Under the pieces are notes generated by a model that saw only the letters and a program-made list of their open reading frames with translations, ran no database searches and was not told where the DNA came from. This document shows positions 44,941 to 55,490 of a stretch of DNA of 64,000 bases, one piece after another; positions within the stretch are counted from its first letter, which is position 1, and the number at the start of each line of letters is the position of its first letter. This stretch comes from Muribaculaceae bacterium (GTDB lineage: Bacteria > Bacteroidota > Bacteroidia > Bacteroidales > Muribaculaceae): assembly GCA_029058745.1 (NCBI GenBank), contig JAIDXM010000020.1, positions 1-64,000 on the forward strand, read 5' to 3'. The translations under genes were made by a program, and so were the position numbers.

Positions 44941-47538
44941 TCATGGACGTCGGTGAGGCGACTCCTTGCCGAAGAGATAGGATTCGCTATAGCCTCCGAA
45001 ATCTATTACAATCTTTTCGAACACAATCCCCGGGTCGAGAGGTGATAGGGTCAGGGTGTGCATGCAGTCGTTGGTGTGTGCGACATCGTGTTTGACTATC
45101 TTCTCCACAACTCTTCGGGCTATGACGGGGTAATAGTTAGTGTGGATGTTTTCCGGGGCCTCGTTCATGTCTCCGTTGAAATTTACGGTTATCGGTTTAT
45201 TGCCGTCCAACGATATGGAGTAGCGGTGTCCCTCCTTGCGGGCGAATGCGAGTGTGGATTTGACCACTACATGTACATTTACTGAGTCAATCCCTTCCGG
45301 AAGACTGAAACGGTAGTTGAGACTTCTGTTTCCGACAGGCTTTGTGTATGGGGTTACGGCCATCCCGCTCAGGGTTCTTCCCATACAGGGTATTCTTGTC
45401 CATTCGCATGCATTGTCAGGATTGGAGGATGAGAAAAAGTGTTCCGCCTCCATTGCTATGAAACCGTCGGAATGGTCAAACACATATCCACCCGGCAACG
45501 AGGTGTCGCATTGGAGAGTGAAGATTTCTGGGAGAGTGTCTCCGTCAAACCAATCGTGCCATTCTGTATAGCCTATATGGTTCTGAGTCATCATGCCATT
45601 CCATTTGCCGTTGGCAATCACATTGTTGTACTCATGCATAAGAGTCTTGTCTCTATTGAAGCACGATTCAACACGTTTGGCCCATATGTCAGCTTCGGGT
45701 AATGATTTTGAATACAGGTAGTGGTTCATGGCCTGCGCATAATACATCTCATACAGGTTTGACATCACTTGGAGAGGGAAGAGAATCAGTTCGCGGTAGG
45801 TGTCGCGATAGTCCGGATCCAGCGAGATAAACTGTCGCAGTGCCTCAGCCTCGAGGCGAGCGAAGTCATCTGCCACGCTTTTCCACTCGCCGGTATGCAG
45901 ATTATAAGTGTCCTTGTCGAGTAGCTCTGGAGTCACGCGCCCGTTGTATTTGCACAGCAGGTTGAAAATCCGGGTAGCCTCGTCTGCCTGGGTGTCGCCA
46001 AGTTGCTGTGCGAAGAATCTGCGTGTGTGGTCCAACAGATTCTCATTGTTAAAGGCAGTGGGATTCCAGGCCATGTCAAGGAACAGTGTGATGGGGTATT
46101 CCATAGGTTTGAGATCTCCCACGTTAAGAATCCATAGTTTGTCAACACCATAGTCGTAGGTGAGTCGCATCTGTTCCCAAAGATTTTGTATAGGGGTGCA
46201 GTTAAGCAACTTGCTGTTTCTTGGCGCGCCGACGTAATCAACATGGTAGTACATGCCCCATCCTCCGGGATGTTTCCTTTCCTTATAGTCAGGAAGCCTT
46301 CTGATATTCCCCCAGTTGTCGTCGCAAAGAAGGAGTGTCACATCGTCTGGCACTCTCAGTCCCGCGTCGTAATAGTCGAGCACTTCCTTATATAATGCCC
46401 AGACCTGTGGCGTCTTCTCAGGTTTCTGTCCAGTTTGCTTTTCGATTATTTTTCTTTGTTTGCCGATCACTTTCTTAAGGAGACTGACATCCGCTTCCTC
46501 GCTCATGGCTTCGTCGCCGTCTCCGCGCATACCTATAGTCACGACATCCTCAGTTCCATTCATTCTTCTGATTCCCTCCTCGAAGAATTTGTTGATTGTG
46601 TCGCTGTTGGTTGCATAATTCCATGCGCCATATTTTTTACGGTTGCGAGCCCATTCCTGATGGTTTCTTGCCATTGGCTCATGGTGTGATGTTCCTATAA
46701 TCACCCCCATTTCATCGGCGAGCCGGCTGTTTTCAGGGTCATCTGCATAGAATGCCCAGTCCCACATGGCAGGCCAGAGGAAGTTGCCGCGCAAACGAAG
46801 GATGAGTTCGAATACTCTTTTATAGAATCGGGCATCGCCGTATCCTGTGCCGTAGGTGTTTTTTACCCAGTTCATCAGGCATGGGCCTTCATCGTTAAGG
46901 AAAATACCGCGATATGCCACGGCAGGCTCTCCAGCCGTGTATTCGCCCTCTTTCAGATACAGTTCCTTTTTCTGTTCCACAGGGACATCCGCCCAATCAT
47001 ACCAAGGAGACACACCGATTTGTTCGGAAAGCTCATAAATTCCATATATCGTCCCTCGGCGGTCGCTCCCGGCCACTATGACCGCCTCATCGACCCCCGG
47101 ATATGGGTTGGCAACAGTCTTTAGAATATACTTCTCTTTTTTCCCTTTAAGCATCTTGCGGTCAAGTTTGCCTTCATTGAATAGAGGCTCGAGAAGCTTG
47201 TCTCCGATGGAGCCGACCACAATTATCCGTTTTCCAAATTGAGTGTTCCTGGAGAGATCTACGGTCGTTACGGATGCCTTGGTGCCACATGCTTTTCTGA
47301 AATCGTCGGAGAGGTTATCAGTGGCTGTCGATATACCCTTGGCGGCATTCGCGTCGATAAAAAGCGGCAGCGGAGAGGCGATTCCGCCGGCATTCTCAAT
47401 TATCGGGACGTGGCCCGGAAGCGCCGTGGAAGATGTGATGCCAGGATTGTCGATAGCGAAAAGGCTCGCTGGCATCATCGCGAATGCCAAGGATGCGGCA
47501 AATAAATAGTGGTTCTTTTTCACTTCAGTATTTTTCAT
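44941..47538 (-). CDS. GH115 family alpha-glucuronidase (xylan)
   Basis: 865 residues from the ATG at 47538, downstream of the predicted promoter; the longer frame to 47577 is upstream of it. Signal peptide about 1-29. GH115 marks include VAGSDRRGTIYGIYELSEQI, GVSPWYDWADVPV, YRGIFLNDEGPCLMNWV, LILRLRGNFLWPAMWDWAFY, GTSHHEPMARN and GDGDEAMSE. The family removes (4-O-methyl-)glucuronic acid side chains from xylan, including from inner xylose units. A C-terminal all-beta domain follows after about residue 690. It is transcribed away from the regulator gene; the shared upstream region is only 211 bases. Confidence 0.92.
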   Translation of the reverse strand: MKNTEVKKNHYLFAASLAFAMMPASLFAIDNPGITSSTALPGHVPIIENAGGIASPLPLFIDANAAKGISTATDNLSDDFRKACGTKASVTTVDLSRNTQFGKRIIVVGSIGDKLLEPLFNEGKLDRKMLKGKKEKYILKTVANPYPGVDEAVIVAGSDRRGTIYGIYELSEQIGVSPWYDWADVPVEQKKELYLKEGEYTAGEPAVAYRGIFLNDEGPCLMNWVKNTYGTGYGDARFYKRVFELILRLRGNFLWPAMWDWAFYADDPENSRLADEMGVIIGTSHHEPMARNHQEWARNRKKYGAWNYATNSDTINKFFEEGIRRMNGTEDVVTIGMRGDGDEAMSEEADVSLLKKVIGKQRKIIEKQTGQKPEKTPQVWALYKEVLDYYDAGLRVPDDVTLLLCDDNWGNIRRLPDYKERKHPGGWGMYYHVDYVGAPRNSKLLNCTPIQNLWEQMRLTYDYGVDKLWILNVGDLKPMEYPITLFLDMAWNPTAFNNENLLDHTRRFFAQQLGDTQADEATRIFNLLCKYNGRVTPELLDKDTYNLHTGEWKSVADDFARLEAEALRQFISLDPDYRDTYRELILFPLQVMSNLYEMYYAQAMNHYLYSKSLPEADIWAKRVESCFNRDKTLMHEYNNVIANGKWNGMMTQNHIGYTEWHDWFDGDTLPEIFTLQCDTSLPGGYVFDHSDGFIAMEAEHFFSSSNPDNACEWTRIPCMGRTLSGMAVTPYTKPVGNRSLNYRFSLPEGIDSVNVHVVVKSTLAFARKEGHRYSISLDGNKPITVNFNGDMNEAPENIHTNYYPVIARRVVEKIVKHDVAHTNDCMHTLTLSPLDPGIVFEKIVIDFGGYSESYLFGKESPHRRP

Positions 47539-47562
47539 GTTTGATAGGTTGGTTATACTTTG

Positions 47563-47570
47563 CAAAGATA
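47563..47570 (-). promoter_or_regulatory. -7 box for the GH115 gene
   Basis: On the reverse strand TATCTTTG matches TAnnTTTG, 25 bases before the chosen ATG. No -33 TTTG at the normal spacing, as expected for a promoter that needs an activator. Confidence 0.5.
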
Positions 47571-47631
47571 ATGACATGCCGTTTCACTGCCGGCGTGTGG
47601 CGTATTTAATAATACCATATGTGTAGCAGTC

Positions 47632-47650
47632 ATGTTACGATATGTAACAT
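47632..47650. promoter_or_regulatory. Inverted repeat, candidate operator of the hybrid regulator
   Basis: ATGTTAC-GATAT-GTAACAT, perfect 7-bp arms, located between the GH115 gene and the regulator gene. TGTTAC also occurs upstream of both GH43 genes of the locus (53491 and 55559). AraC-type DNA-binding domains of hybrid regulators bind direct or inverted repeats upstream of the -33 region, so this is a reasonable but unproven site. Confidence 0.35.
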
Positions 47651-47696
47651 ATGCGTTATTATTTGTATAAATACTTGATTTCGATGGTTGTCGCCG

Positions 47697-47727
47697 TTGG
47701 CGTTTTAATTATGAATAATTAAATTTG
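47697..47727 (+). promoter_or_regulatory. Promoter of the hybrid regulator gene
   Basis: TTGG (47697-47700) and TAAATTTG (47720-47727) are 19 bases apart, close to the TTTG/TAnnTTTG consensus; the leader to the ATG at 47750 would be about 18 bases. Confidence 0.6.
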
Positions 47728-47749
47728 CGGAGTAAAACACTAAAACCCT

Positions 47750-50700
47750 ATGAACAGGTTCTTACTAATAATTGCTCTATTGTTAACCTTTTCCACCACA
47801 TCCGGAACAGTCACCGACACTAATTATGCGCCACCCACGCGCACCGGTTGGATGTTTCCCACATTCGGGCTTGTCGCAGGTGAATATACTTCGATTTGCC
47901 AGGATCACGACGGATTCATATGGATTGGCACAGACCGTGGATTGCTTAGATTCGACGGTAACTCGTATGATTTATATACCTCAGACAGTCTTTCGAGAGG
48001 CTCGCTCAGCGACAATCGCATATTGTCGCTTCTTTGTGATTCGGGGGGCAGGCTTTGGGTAGCCACTGCCAGTGGCCTTAACCTGTATGAGCCGGACACT
48101 GACTCATTTAGTCTGATAAAACTTCCCAACCTGAGTTTCCATGGCTATATAATATCATTAGGTCAGCAGGCCGACGGGACCGTCACATTCATAGTGTCGG
48201 GAGTTGGCCTTTACGTTATCAGTGATGAGGGGGGTGAAACTACCGCCGTAAGGTATCTCCCTACGATGGTTGCGGAAAAGGAGATAAACACGATGGTATG
48301 CACCCCTGAAGGAGGCTTGTGTGTAGGGACTAACGGCGGGATGGTCTATTTGATTGGAAAAAATGGAGGAATCTCAAAGATAAATGTTTCGTTCAATTAT
48401 ATAAAAGACCTCGCGCTTGAATCTGACGGAAATATAATCGTGTCGGATCTGAACAGGCTGTATCGGATTGTCAGGACAGATAATAGAGTTGAGGAGATAA
48501 TGCCTGCGGAGAATATCCATGTCAACAAGTTGTCTGATGGCAATTCCGGACCCGTATATATAGCCACGGCGGGAGAGGGGCTGTGGCGTATTGAGACCGG
48601 GGCGGCAGATGCGCGAGAATGCGTCGATATCTATTGCGCGTTTATGGACCTCTCAAAGGCGTATATAGGCACAGTCTATTGTTCTCCCGACGGCAATATA
48701 TGGCTCGGATGCAACTATCATGGCGTCATCATGATTCCGGAGCGGAACTTCCCTTTTTGTTATCGCAACATATCAGACGCTTATTCAGACTTCGGTGGGG
48801 GAATCGAGGCAATGGCAGAGTGGAGAGGCAATGTGGTGGTAGGATTTGACAGGGGAAGGGTGTCTATGTTATCGCCATCCGGGGAAGTGATTATGCATTC
48901 ACGCATTCCGGGGGGAGGGACAATAAGTTCGTTTCTGAAAGATGGTCCAGACAGTATGCTTGTGGGGATGGCGAATGATGGCGTATGGGAATTGTCGCTT
49001 CCGGACGGAGGTGTAAGGAAGGTGGTTGACATTCCGGGTAAATATCCGGAGATATCGATGGCTTTGGGCAATGATGGGGACATTTTCGTCTCAGCGCAAG
49101 GTTTAGGGGTAATGCGATATGACAGGCATACCGGAGAGAAGAGATGGATGAAGGATTATCTCGTCGGAAGAGGATTCACGAATCCTTATGTGGCGAGCAT
49201 GTGCCGTACTTCAGATGACAAGATATGGTTTGGCCATTATGGCGGCCTTGAATGCTACGACCTGAGGGGTGATTCGCTGGTGCAGATAGACCAGGAGCCA
49301 TTCTTGATGGGGGCATCCTACAAAGTTGTGCAGGACGTAAACGGTGACGTGATAGTCGCCACGAGCCATGGCCTTTATGAAATCGATGGTAAGAGCGGGG
49401 TGATACGAAGGTTTACCCGGGAAGACGGACTCATCGACAATGACATACGCTCTGTGGCCATAGACCGTAACGGAGGAAGATGGATAGGATCGCTCAGGGG
49501 GTTGTCGTATCAGAATCCGGAAACGGGAAAAATAATTACATATCATGGTGGCTATGGACTTGTGGAGAAGGCTTTCGACCATATAGTATATTCTCCGGAA
49601 ATCAACACAATATATCTTGGCAGCAACCTTGGCATTACCTCCTTTTGTCCGGATTCTGTCAACACCATTGGATTTGACGCAGATGTAAGGTTGTCGGCTA
49701 TTTATCTCAACGGACGAAAGCTGATGAGAGAAAGCGGCGACCGAGGGGTTGCTGTGATGGGCGGGACTTCCGGGATGCCGTCTATGATACGCCTTCCTTA
49801 TAAGGATAACGCGCTGACACTTAGACTAACGACTATGGATTTCCGCGACGGGTCGAATGTAAAATATGTGTGGCGTCTTCTTGGACTCGGAAATGAATGG
49901 ATAAGTACACGACCCGGTGAGAATCTCATATATCTTCCGCACCTTGACCCCGGAAACTATACTCTTGAGATAAAGGCTATGGAGAACAATTTAACCTCGG
50001 AGACATCAGTGATGAAAATCCATATATCGTCGCCGTGGTATATGTCTGTGTTGGCTAAGATTTTATATTTTCTGGTGTTGGCAGTTATTGTATTGTTGGT
50101 GTGGCTTGTCTTCAAGAAGAAACGAGAGGAAAAAGAGAATGAGGCGAAGATAAAGTATTTTATGGATATCTCCCATGACATACGAAGTCCGATAACCCTG
50201 ATTCTCAGTCCGCTTGAGTCGTTGTTGAGGCAGCCATTCGACAATGATGTTAGAATTAAGCTCAAAACAATCCACAGGAATGCCAACCGCATACTCAGCC
50301 TTGTCAACCAGTTGCTCGACATCCGTAAGCTTGAGAAAGGGAAGATGCGTCTCCGGTGCAGGGAGACAGACCTCAATGCATTTGTGGGCGAGCTTGTGGA
50401 TATGTTCAAGCCTCAGGCCGATGAGAAGGGGGTAGAACTCCGTTTCGAAGGCGATGTGGATATGCCAAAGGTATGGATAGACAGGAATGTGGTTGACAAG
50501 ATTCTTGTGAATTTGATTTCCAACGCTATAAAGTTCACACCTCGTGATGGTAATATTGTTGTGAGACTGTCAGACAATGAAAAGGGGGAGAGCGGATTTG
50601 TGAGGATAAGCGTCATCGATACTGGCATTGGTCTTGACTCCAAGACATCCGGGCGTATCTTCGACAGGTTTTATCAGGCTTATGACAACGACGGGAACAC

Positions 50701-51790
50701 AAAGGGGGGATTCGGAATCGGCCTTGACCTTTGCCGTAGGCTTATAGAGTTTCATCACGGTGACATCTCGGGTGCAAACCGTAAGGATGGAATCAAGGGA
50801 AGTGTGTTTTCTTTCACACTCCCTGTCGGCACTGAATGTTACACAGACGATGAACTCCGTAGCAAAATTCCTGAAAGTGGCAAGATGCGTGAGGATGTGC
50901 CTGATGTTGTGAGACAGCCGGAATTTACCGATGAACCCCAAGACATGAAGCGTCATAAGGTGTCGTCGAAGAAGCGTAGCATACTTGTGGTTGACGATGA
51001 CAAGGAGCTGATGGAATATATGTGCGGACACCTGGGACAACGCTACAAGGTGATGGGAGCCGGCGATGGTAAGGAGGCTTTGAGGATAGTGGCTGATAAC
51101 CAACCCGACATTATAGTGAGCGATGTTATGATGCCTGTGATGGACGGTATCACTTTATTGCGACGTTTGAAAGGGAACGCCGACACACACCATATTCCGG
51201 TGGTGCTCCTGAGTTCGAAAAACGAAGTCTCCGACAGGATGACGGGATGGGATAAGGGTGCTGATGCATATATCGGGAAACCGTTTGATGTGGAGGAAAT
51301 AGAAGCTTTGATTGACAATCTTATAGACAATCGGTTAAGGATTAAGGGAAAATTCTCAGGTGTCCAGGAGACTGATGGAAAGATTTCCTCACCGGAGGTG
51401 AAGAGTGCCGACGATGCCCTGATGGAAAGGATTATGAAAATTATCGACAAGAGCATCGACGACCCCAAACTGAATGTAGAGATGCTATCGGCCGAGGTGG
51501 GGATAAGCCGCGCGCATCTCCACCGTAAGATGAAGGATATGATAGGAATGACACCGAGCGACTTCATCCGCACCATCCGCATCAGAAGGGCATGTGAGTT
51601 GCTTCAGAAGGGGAGTGTCGAAGTGACGCAAGTGGCATATGCCCTTGGATTCGCATCCCAGTCTCATTTCTCCACGACATTCAAGAATTTCACAGGTATG
51701 ACCCCTTCGGAATATCGTGCACGATGTATCGCGGGAGATGTGCCTGGTATGTCAGTCACCAAGGATGATATTAACCAAGACAGCAAATGA
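47750..51790 (+). CDS. Hybrid two-component system regulator (HTCS)
   Basis: 1346 residues with sensor and regulator in one chain. Signal peptide (about 1-22); two periplasmic seven-bladed propellers made of Reg_prop repeats (GFIWIGTDRGLLRFDG, GRLWVATASGLNLYEPD and more, to about 640); a Y_Y_Y domain (about 690-760); one membrane helix (AKILYFLVLAVIVLLVWLVF); HisKA with phospho-acceptor H809 in ISHDIRSPITL; HATPase with NLISNAIKFTPRDG and DTGIGLD; receiver with acceptor D1125 in IIVSDVMMPVMDG; AraC-type double helix-turn-helix at the C-terminus (ISRAHLHRKMKDMIGMTPS). A xylan breakdown product probably binds the propellers and activates the surrounding genes. The esterase gene overlaps its stop codon. 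Confidence 0.95.
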   Translation: MNRFLLIIALLLTFSTTSGTVTDTNYAPPTRTGWMFPTFGLVAGEYTSICQDHDGFIWIGTDRGLLRFDGNSYDLYTSDSLSRGSLSDNRILSLLCDSGGRLWVATASGLNLYEPDTDSFSLIKLPNLSFHGYIISLGQQADGTVTFIVSGVGLYVISDEGGETTAVRYLPTMVAEKEINTMVCTPEGGLCVGTNGGMVYLIGKNGGISKINVSFNYIKDLALESDGNIIVSDLNRLYRIVRTDNRVEEIMPAENIHVNKLSDGNSGPVYIATAGEGLWRIETGAADARECVDIYCAFMDLSKAYIGTVYCSPDGNIWLGCNYHGVIMIPERNFPFCYRNISDAYSDFGGGIEAMAEWRGNVVVGFDRGRVSMLSPSGEVIMHSRIPGGGTISSFLKDGPDSMLVGMANDGVWELSLPDGGVRKVVDIPGKYPEISMALGNDGDIFVSAQGLGVMRYDRHTGEKRWMKDYLVGRGFTNPYVASMCRTSDDKIWFGHYGGLECYDLRGDSLVQIDQEPFLMGASYKVVQDVNGDVIVATSHGLYEIDGKSGVIRRFTREDGLIDNDIRSVAIDRNGGRWIGSLRGLSYQNPETGKIITYHGGYGLVEKAFDHIVYSPEINTIYLGSNLGITSFCPDSVNTIGFDADVRLSAIYLNGRKLMRESGDRGVAVMGGTSGMPSMIRLPYKDNALTLRLTTMDFRDGSNVKYVWRLLGLGNEWISTRPGENLIYLPHLDPGNYTLEIKAMENNLTSETSVMKIHISSPWYMSVLAKILYFLVLAVIVLLVWLVFKKKREEKENEAKIKYFMDISHDIRSPITLILSPLESLLRQPFDNDVRIKLKTIHRNANRILSLVNQLLDIRKLEKGKMRLRCRETDLNAFVGELVDMFKPQADEKGVELRFEGDVDMPKVWIDRNVVDKILVNLISNAIKFTPRDGNIVVRLSDNEKGESGFVRISVIDTGIGLDSKTSGRIFDRFYQAYDNDGNTKGGFGIGLDLCRRLIEFHHGDISGANRKDGIKGSVFSFTLPVGTECYTDDELRSKIPESGKMREDVPDVVRQPEFTDEPQDMKRHKVSSKKRSILVVDDDKELMEYMCGHLGQRYKVMGAGDGKEALRIVADNQPDIIVSDVMMPVMDGITLLRRLKGNADTHHIPVVLLSSKNEVSDRMTGWDKGADAYIGKPFDVEEIEALIDNLIDNRLRIKGKFSGVQETDGKISSPEVKSADDALMERIMKIIDKSIDDPKLNVEMLSAEVGISRAHLHRKMKDMIGMTPSDFIRTIRIRRACELLQKGSVEVTQVAYALGFASQSHFSTTFKNFTGMTPSEYRARCIAGDVPGMSVTKDDINQDSK

Positions 51791-53442
51791 TGTTTTTAGA
51801 CATAAATATGCAAACGACTATGGATATACGAAAGATGATATTGCCTCTGTTCATTGTGGCGGCGAATGCCATGGAATTGTCTGCCGAGGTAATTCTGCCG
51901 TCGGTGTTTTCCGACGGCATGGTGCTTCAAAGGGGGCAGCCAGTGATTTTATGGGGCAAGGCATCTCCTGGAGAGAAGATTCGGGTCTCACTGAATGGGA
52001 AGAAGGGAAATGGAGAGGCTCTTTCTGACAGCACATGGACAGTGGAGCTGCCGTCTATGGAAGCGGGAGGCCCATATGTGTTGAAGGTGAACGACACGGA
52101 GGTGAGGGATGTGCTTATGGGAGACCTGTATCTGTTTTCGGGCCAAAGCAATATGGAATTGCCTGTGAGCCGTACGCTCGACCTTTTCAAAGAAGAGGTT
52201 GCATCCTACTCCAATCCTTCGATACGTGAATTCAAGGTGCCTAAGGAATATTCATTTACGAAAGGGAGTGACGATGTCTCTGTCTCTGAATGGAAGAAAG
52301 CGGAACCCGGCACAAGCGAGCGTTTCGGGGCGTTGGTGTATTTTACGGCAAAAGAGCTGTATGAGAAAAACGGTCATGTCCCGGTCGGGATTGTCAATTC
52401 AAGCTGGGGTGGCACGCGAATAGAGGCGTGGCTCAATGAGGATGCTCTCGCGCAGTATCCTGTACGTCTCCACAGGCTTAGGATTGCTGAGGATGAGGCA
52501 TATCGTGGATATCTTGGCAAGGGAGAACGCAAGGCACGCGAATTGTGGTATTCGACTATGGATTCAGAAGACCCCGGATATTCGGGCGATTTAAGTTGGA
52601 GCGACCCTTCATATGATGACAGTGGCTGGACAACAGTCCCTCTTATGGGAAACGTCTGGGGCAGTGTTGAAGGACGGGCAGTCAACGGTTCGCATTGGTT
52701 GAGAAAAACTGTGGAAGTGCCGTCATCGGCAATCGGGGAAGAGGCGGAACTTCGCCTCGGATGTATTGTTGACGCCGATGATGTATGGGTCAATGGACAT
52801 CATGTGGGTTCTACTGCCTATCAGTATCCCCCGCGCATCTATAAAATACCCGCCGGAGTCTTGAGGGATGGTGAGAATCTGGTATGTGTCAGGGTTATAA
52901 GTAATGCCGGTGTGCCTCATTTTGTCCCTGAAAAGCCACACAAGATAATATTCAGAGACGGCGGTGAGGTGTCGCTTGAGGGGTATTGGCGGCATAAGGA
53001 GGGAACCCCTATGCCGCAGACACCATCGGTGACTGATTTTTTCCAGATTCCTACGGTGCTATACAATGCTATGATTTATCCGTTGTCACGACTTCCTTTC
53101 AGAGGGGTTGTATGGTATCAGGGGGAATCGGATGTCGATATCCGGAAGGAATATTGCGGCATGTTGAGGTCATTGATAGGAGCATGGCGTGCTGCCTTCA
53201 GAGACCCTGAACTGCCGTTCTATATCGTGGAACTCGCGGATTTTCTGCACGAGTCTGACACATACGGACGCATGAGCTGGCAGGAGATGCGCGATGCTCA
53301 GCGACGGGCGGCCGATGAGAGTGATAACGCATGGTGGGTCATGAACGGTGACATCGGGGAGTGGAACGACATTCATCCACGCGATAAGAAGACTCCCGCT
53401 CTTCGGGTCGCGGCCAGGATTTTGGAACATCCTCATAAATGA
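51787..53442 (+). CDS. SGNH-type carbohydrate esterase (sialate O-acetylesterase-like)
   Basis: 551 residues from the ATG overlapping the regulator stop (ATGA); M12 (51820) is an alternative because it begins the signal peptide (MDIRKMILPLFIVAANAMEL). Catalytic serine S121 in LFSGQSNMELP, the VPVGIVNSSWGGTRIEAW block, the VVWYQGESDVDI block and the catalytic histidine in NDIHPRDKK. A beta-sandwich of about 170 residues is inserted between the catalytic blocks (from about 255). In this setting the likely substrate is acetyl groups on xylan rather than sialic acid. Transcriptionally coupled to the regulator, unlike the other enzymes. Confidence 0.85.
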   Translation: MMFLDINMQTTMDIRKMILPLFIVAANAMELSAEVILPSVFSDGMVLQRGQPVILWGKASPGEKIRVSLNGKKGNGEALSDSTWTVELPSMEAGGPYVLKVNDTEVRDVLMGDLYLFSGQSNMELPVSRTLDLFKEEVASYSNPSIREFKVPKEYSFTKGSDDVSVSEWKKAEPGTSERFGALVYFTAKELYEKNGHVPVGIVNSSWGGTRIEAWLNEDALAQYPVRLHRLRIAEDEAYRGYLGKGERKARELWYSTMDSEDPGYSGDLSWSDPSYDDSGWTTVPLMGNVWGSVEGRAVNGSHWLRKTVEVPSSAIGEEAELRLGCIVDADDVWVNGHHVGSTAYQYPPRIYKIPAGVLRDGENLVCVRVISNAGVPHFVPEKPHKIIFRDGGEVSLEGYWRHKEGTPMPQTPSVTDFFQIPTVLYNAMIYPLSRLPFRGVVWYQGESDVDIRKEYCGMLRSLIGAWRAAFRDPELPFYIVELADFLHESDTYGRMSWQEMRDAQRRAADESDNAWWVMNGDIGEWNDIHPRDKKTPALRVAARILEHPHK

Positions 53443-53590
53443 GCTGTAATTGCCCATTTATCAGGTTTTTGCACATAATGGCAATTGCGATGTTACAATT
53501 TCAAACATAAATGATACGTCATGTGGGAAATTGTATTCGATAATTAAAGATAAAGTTACGTATTTGGACAGCCTTGAGGAAAGTGTTTTC

Positions 53591-53598
53591 TAATTTTG
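53591..53598 (+). promoter_or_regulatory. -7 box of the first GH43 gene
   Basis: TAATTTTG matches TAnnTTTG, 23 bases before the ATG at 53621. TTTG at 53563-53566 is 24 bases upstream, too far for a good -33. A TGTTAC motif lies at 53491-53496. Confidence 0.45.
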
Positions 53599-53620
53599 CA
53601 ATGTACAAAAATAACATGTA

Positions 53621-55219
53621 ATGACAATAGACACACTATTCAGAAACATCGCAGTCTTGCTGGCATTGCCACTGATGGCTAATGCGGCACCTTGTGGAGG
53701 TGGCCGGATGAGTGAGGTGGCCAACCCTGTGATATGGGCAGATGTGCCGGATCCGGATGTCATAAGGGTTGACAGCGACTTTTATATGGTGAGTACCACC
53801 ATGCACCTGATGCCAGGATGTCCTGTGATGAAATCGAGAGATCTCGTCAACTGGAAGACTGTCGGATATGTGTTTGACCGACTTGAAGACACGCCGCGCT
53901 ATGACCTCATTGGAGGCACGGTGTATGGAAAGGGTCAATGGGCCACTTCGCTGAGGTGGCGCGACGGAATGTACTATGTGTTGTTCTCGCCAAACGATGA
54001 GCCATACCGCTCATATGTATATAAGACAGACGATCCTTCGGGACAGTGGGAACTTGTGTCTCGGATGCCTCATTTCCATGATGCCTCGTTGCTGTTCGAC
54101 GACGACGGCAGGGCTTATGTGTTTTATAGTGGCGGCGACATTCGTCTCCGAGAGCTTGAGCCAGACCTGTCAGGAGTGAAGGAGGGTGGCATCGACTGTG
54201 TGGTGATACATCCAGATATCGAGGAGACTGGACTCCATGAGGGAAGCAGGGTTATAAAGCATGATGGTCAATACTATGCGTTTGTCATATCATGGCCTGC
54301 GGGAAAGCCACGCCGACAGTTGTGCTACCGTGCCGACAGTATCACGGGGCCATATGAGAAGTTTGTGGTGCTTGAGTCGGAATTCGGAGGTTTCCCATAT
54401 GTCGGACAGGGATGTCTTGTCGATGACATGTCCGGCGACTGGTGGGGAGTCATATTCCAGGATCGTGGTGGAGTTGGCAGGGTGCTTACGTTGAATCCGT
54501 GTACATGGAAGGATGGTGTGCCTTATCTTGGAGATAAGGATGGAAAGGTGCCTGCTTCTCTGGTGAAGGAAACTTTTCAATGCGGAGGCTCCGGCATCGC
54601 GGAGTCTGATGAATTTTCGGATGGAAGAAAATCGGAACTTTGGCAATGGAATCATAATCCGTTGGATTCCGTGTGGTCGCTTACAGAACGTCCGGGATAC
54701 CTTCGGCTGACGACATCGAGGGTTGTGCCGGATTTGTTCCAGGCTCCGAATACGATAAGCCAAAGGATGTATGGCCCTACCGGCAGCGCGTCGGTGAGCC
54801 TTGACACGGAGGGGATGAGGAGGGGCGATGTCGCAGGATTCGCCGCTTTCAATGGCGATTCTGGTATGTTGTCGGTAAAAAAAGATGACAGAGGGAAGTG
54901 GCTTGTGTATGAGACATCGTCTGTGTCGCTTGATGAGGGTCATTCCGTCTCAGGGGTTGCGTCGAAGGAGTATGTCAGACTTCCTCTCGAATCAGATATG
55001 GTTTTCCTGAGGATATCTACCGACTTCAATCCCGGGAAGGACCTTGCGGATTTCTACTACAGCTATGACGGATGCGATTGGATTAAGATAAACGAGGAGC
55101 CGTTCAATATGGTATTCGACTACAGACGGTTCTTTATGGGTACCCGCTATGCTATTTATAATTATTCCACTGAGGAAGCGGGAGGATATGTTGATATTGA
55201 CTGGTTCAGATTGGATTGA
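53621..55219 (+). CDS. GH43 family glycoside hydrolase (xylosidase/arabinofuranosidase, subfamily 12-like)
   Basis: 532 residues, signal peptide about 1-22. Five-bladed GH43 propeller with the catalytic base D44 in ADVPDPDVIRV, pKa-modulating D154 in FHDASLLFDDDG, and the acid E207 in GLHEGSRVIK. The start VIWADVPDPDVIRVDSDFYM and PGCPVMKSRDLVNWK are like GH43_12. A C-terminal beta-sandwich from about 330 ends at RLD. Removes xylose or arabinose from xylan oligosaccharides; the exact linkage is not readable. Own promoter, 180 bases after the esterase gene. Confidence 0.9.
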   Translation: MTIDTLFRNIAVLLALPLMANAAPCGGGRMSEVANPVIWADVPDPDVIRVDSDFYMVSTTMHLMPGCPVMKSRDLVNWKTVGYVFDRLEDTPRYDLIGGTVYGKGQWATSLRWRDGMYYVLFSPNDEPYRSYVYKTDDPSGQWELVSRMPHFHDASLLFDDDGRAYVFYSGGDIRLRELEPDLSGVKEGGIDCVVIHPDIEETGLHEGSRVIKHDGQYYAFVISWPAGKPRRQLCYRADSITGPYEKFVVLESEFGGFPYVGQGCLVDDMSGDWWGVIFQDRGGVGRVLTLNPCTWKDGVPYLGDKDGKVPASLVKETFQCGGSGIAESDEFSDGRKSELWQWNHNPLDSVWSLTERPGYLRLTTSRVVPDLFQAPNTISQRMYGPTGSASVSLDTEGMRRGDVAGFAAFNGDSGMLSVKKDDRGKWLVYETSSVSLDEGHSVSGVASKEYVRLPLESDMVFLRISTDFNPGKDLADFYYSYDGCDWIKINEEPFNMVFDYRRFFMGTRYAIYNYSTEEAGGYVDIDWFRLD

Positions 55220-55449
55220 TGGTGTCGGACACGTAATCCAAACGAGAGCTACTATCAGAATATTCCTTGTGTCGTCATAGCGGCGGGAGGAAACGAATAT
55301 ACCGTGATAATAACCTATTGAAATTTCTGCTGCAGGTCAGAAGGTCTTAAGGTAAGACTGGATTAATAGAGACTTGCCGACTATTGTCTTAGCTTTATCT
55401 ATTTCGGTTAGTGTATGAGTTGTTAAGGTAGATTAGATTTTAGACTGTG

Positions 55450-55490
55450 AAGGGGTTTCGCCGGATGAGAGGCGAGGCCCCTTTATCTTT
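55450..55490 (+). terminator. Terminator in the gap after the first GH43 gene
   Basis: AAGGGGTTTCGCC pairs with GGCGAGGCCCCTT (two G-U pairs), followed by TTATCTTT. It lies some 230 bases beyond the stop codon. Confidence 0.65.
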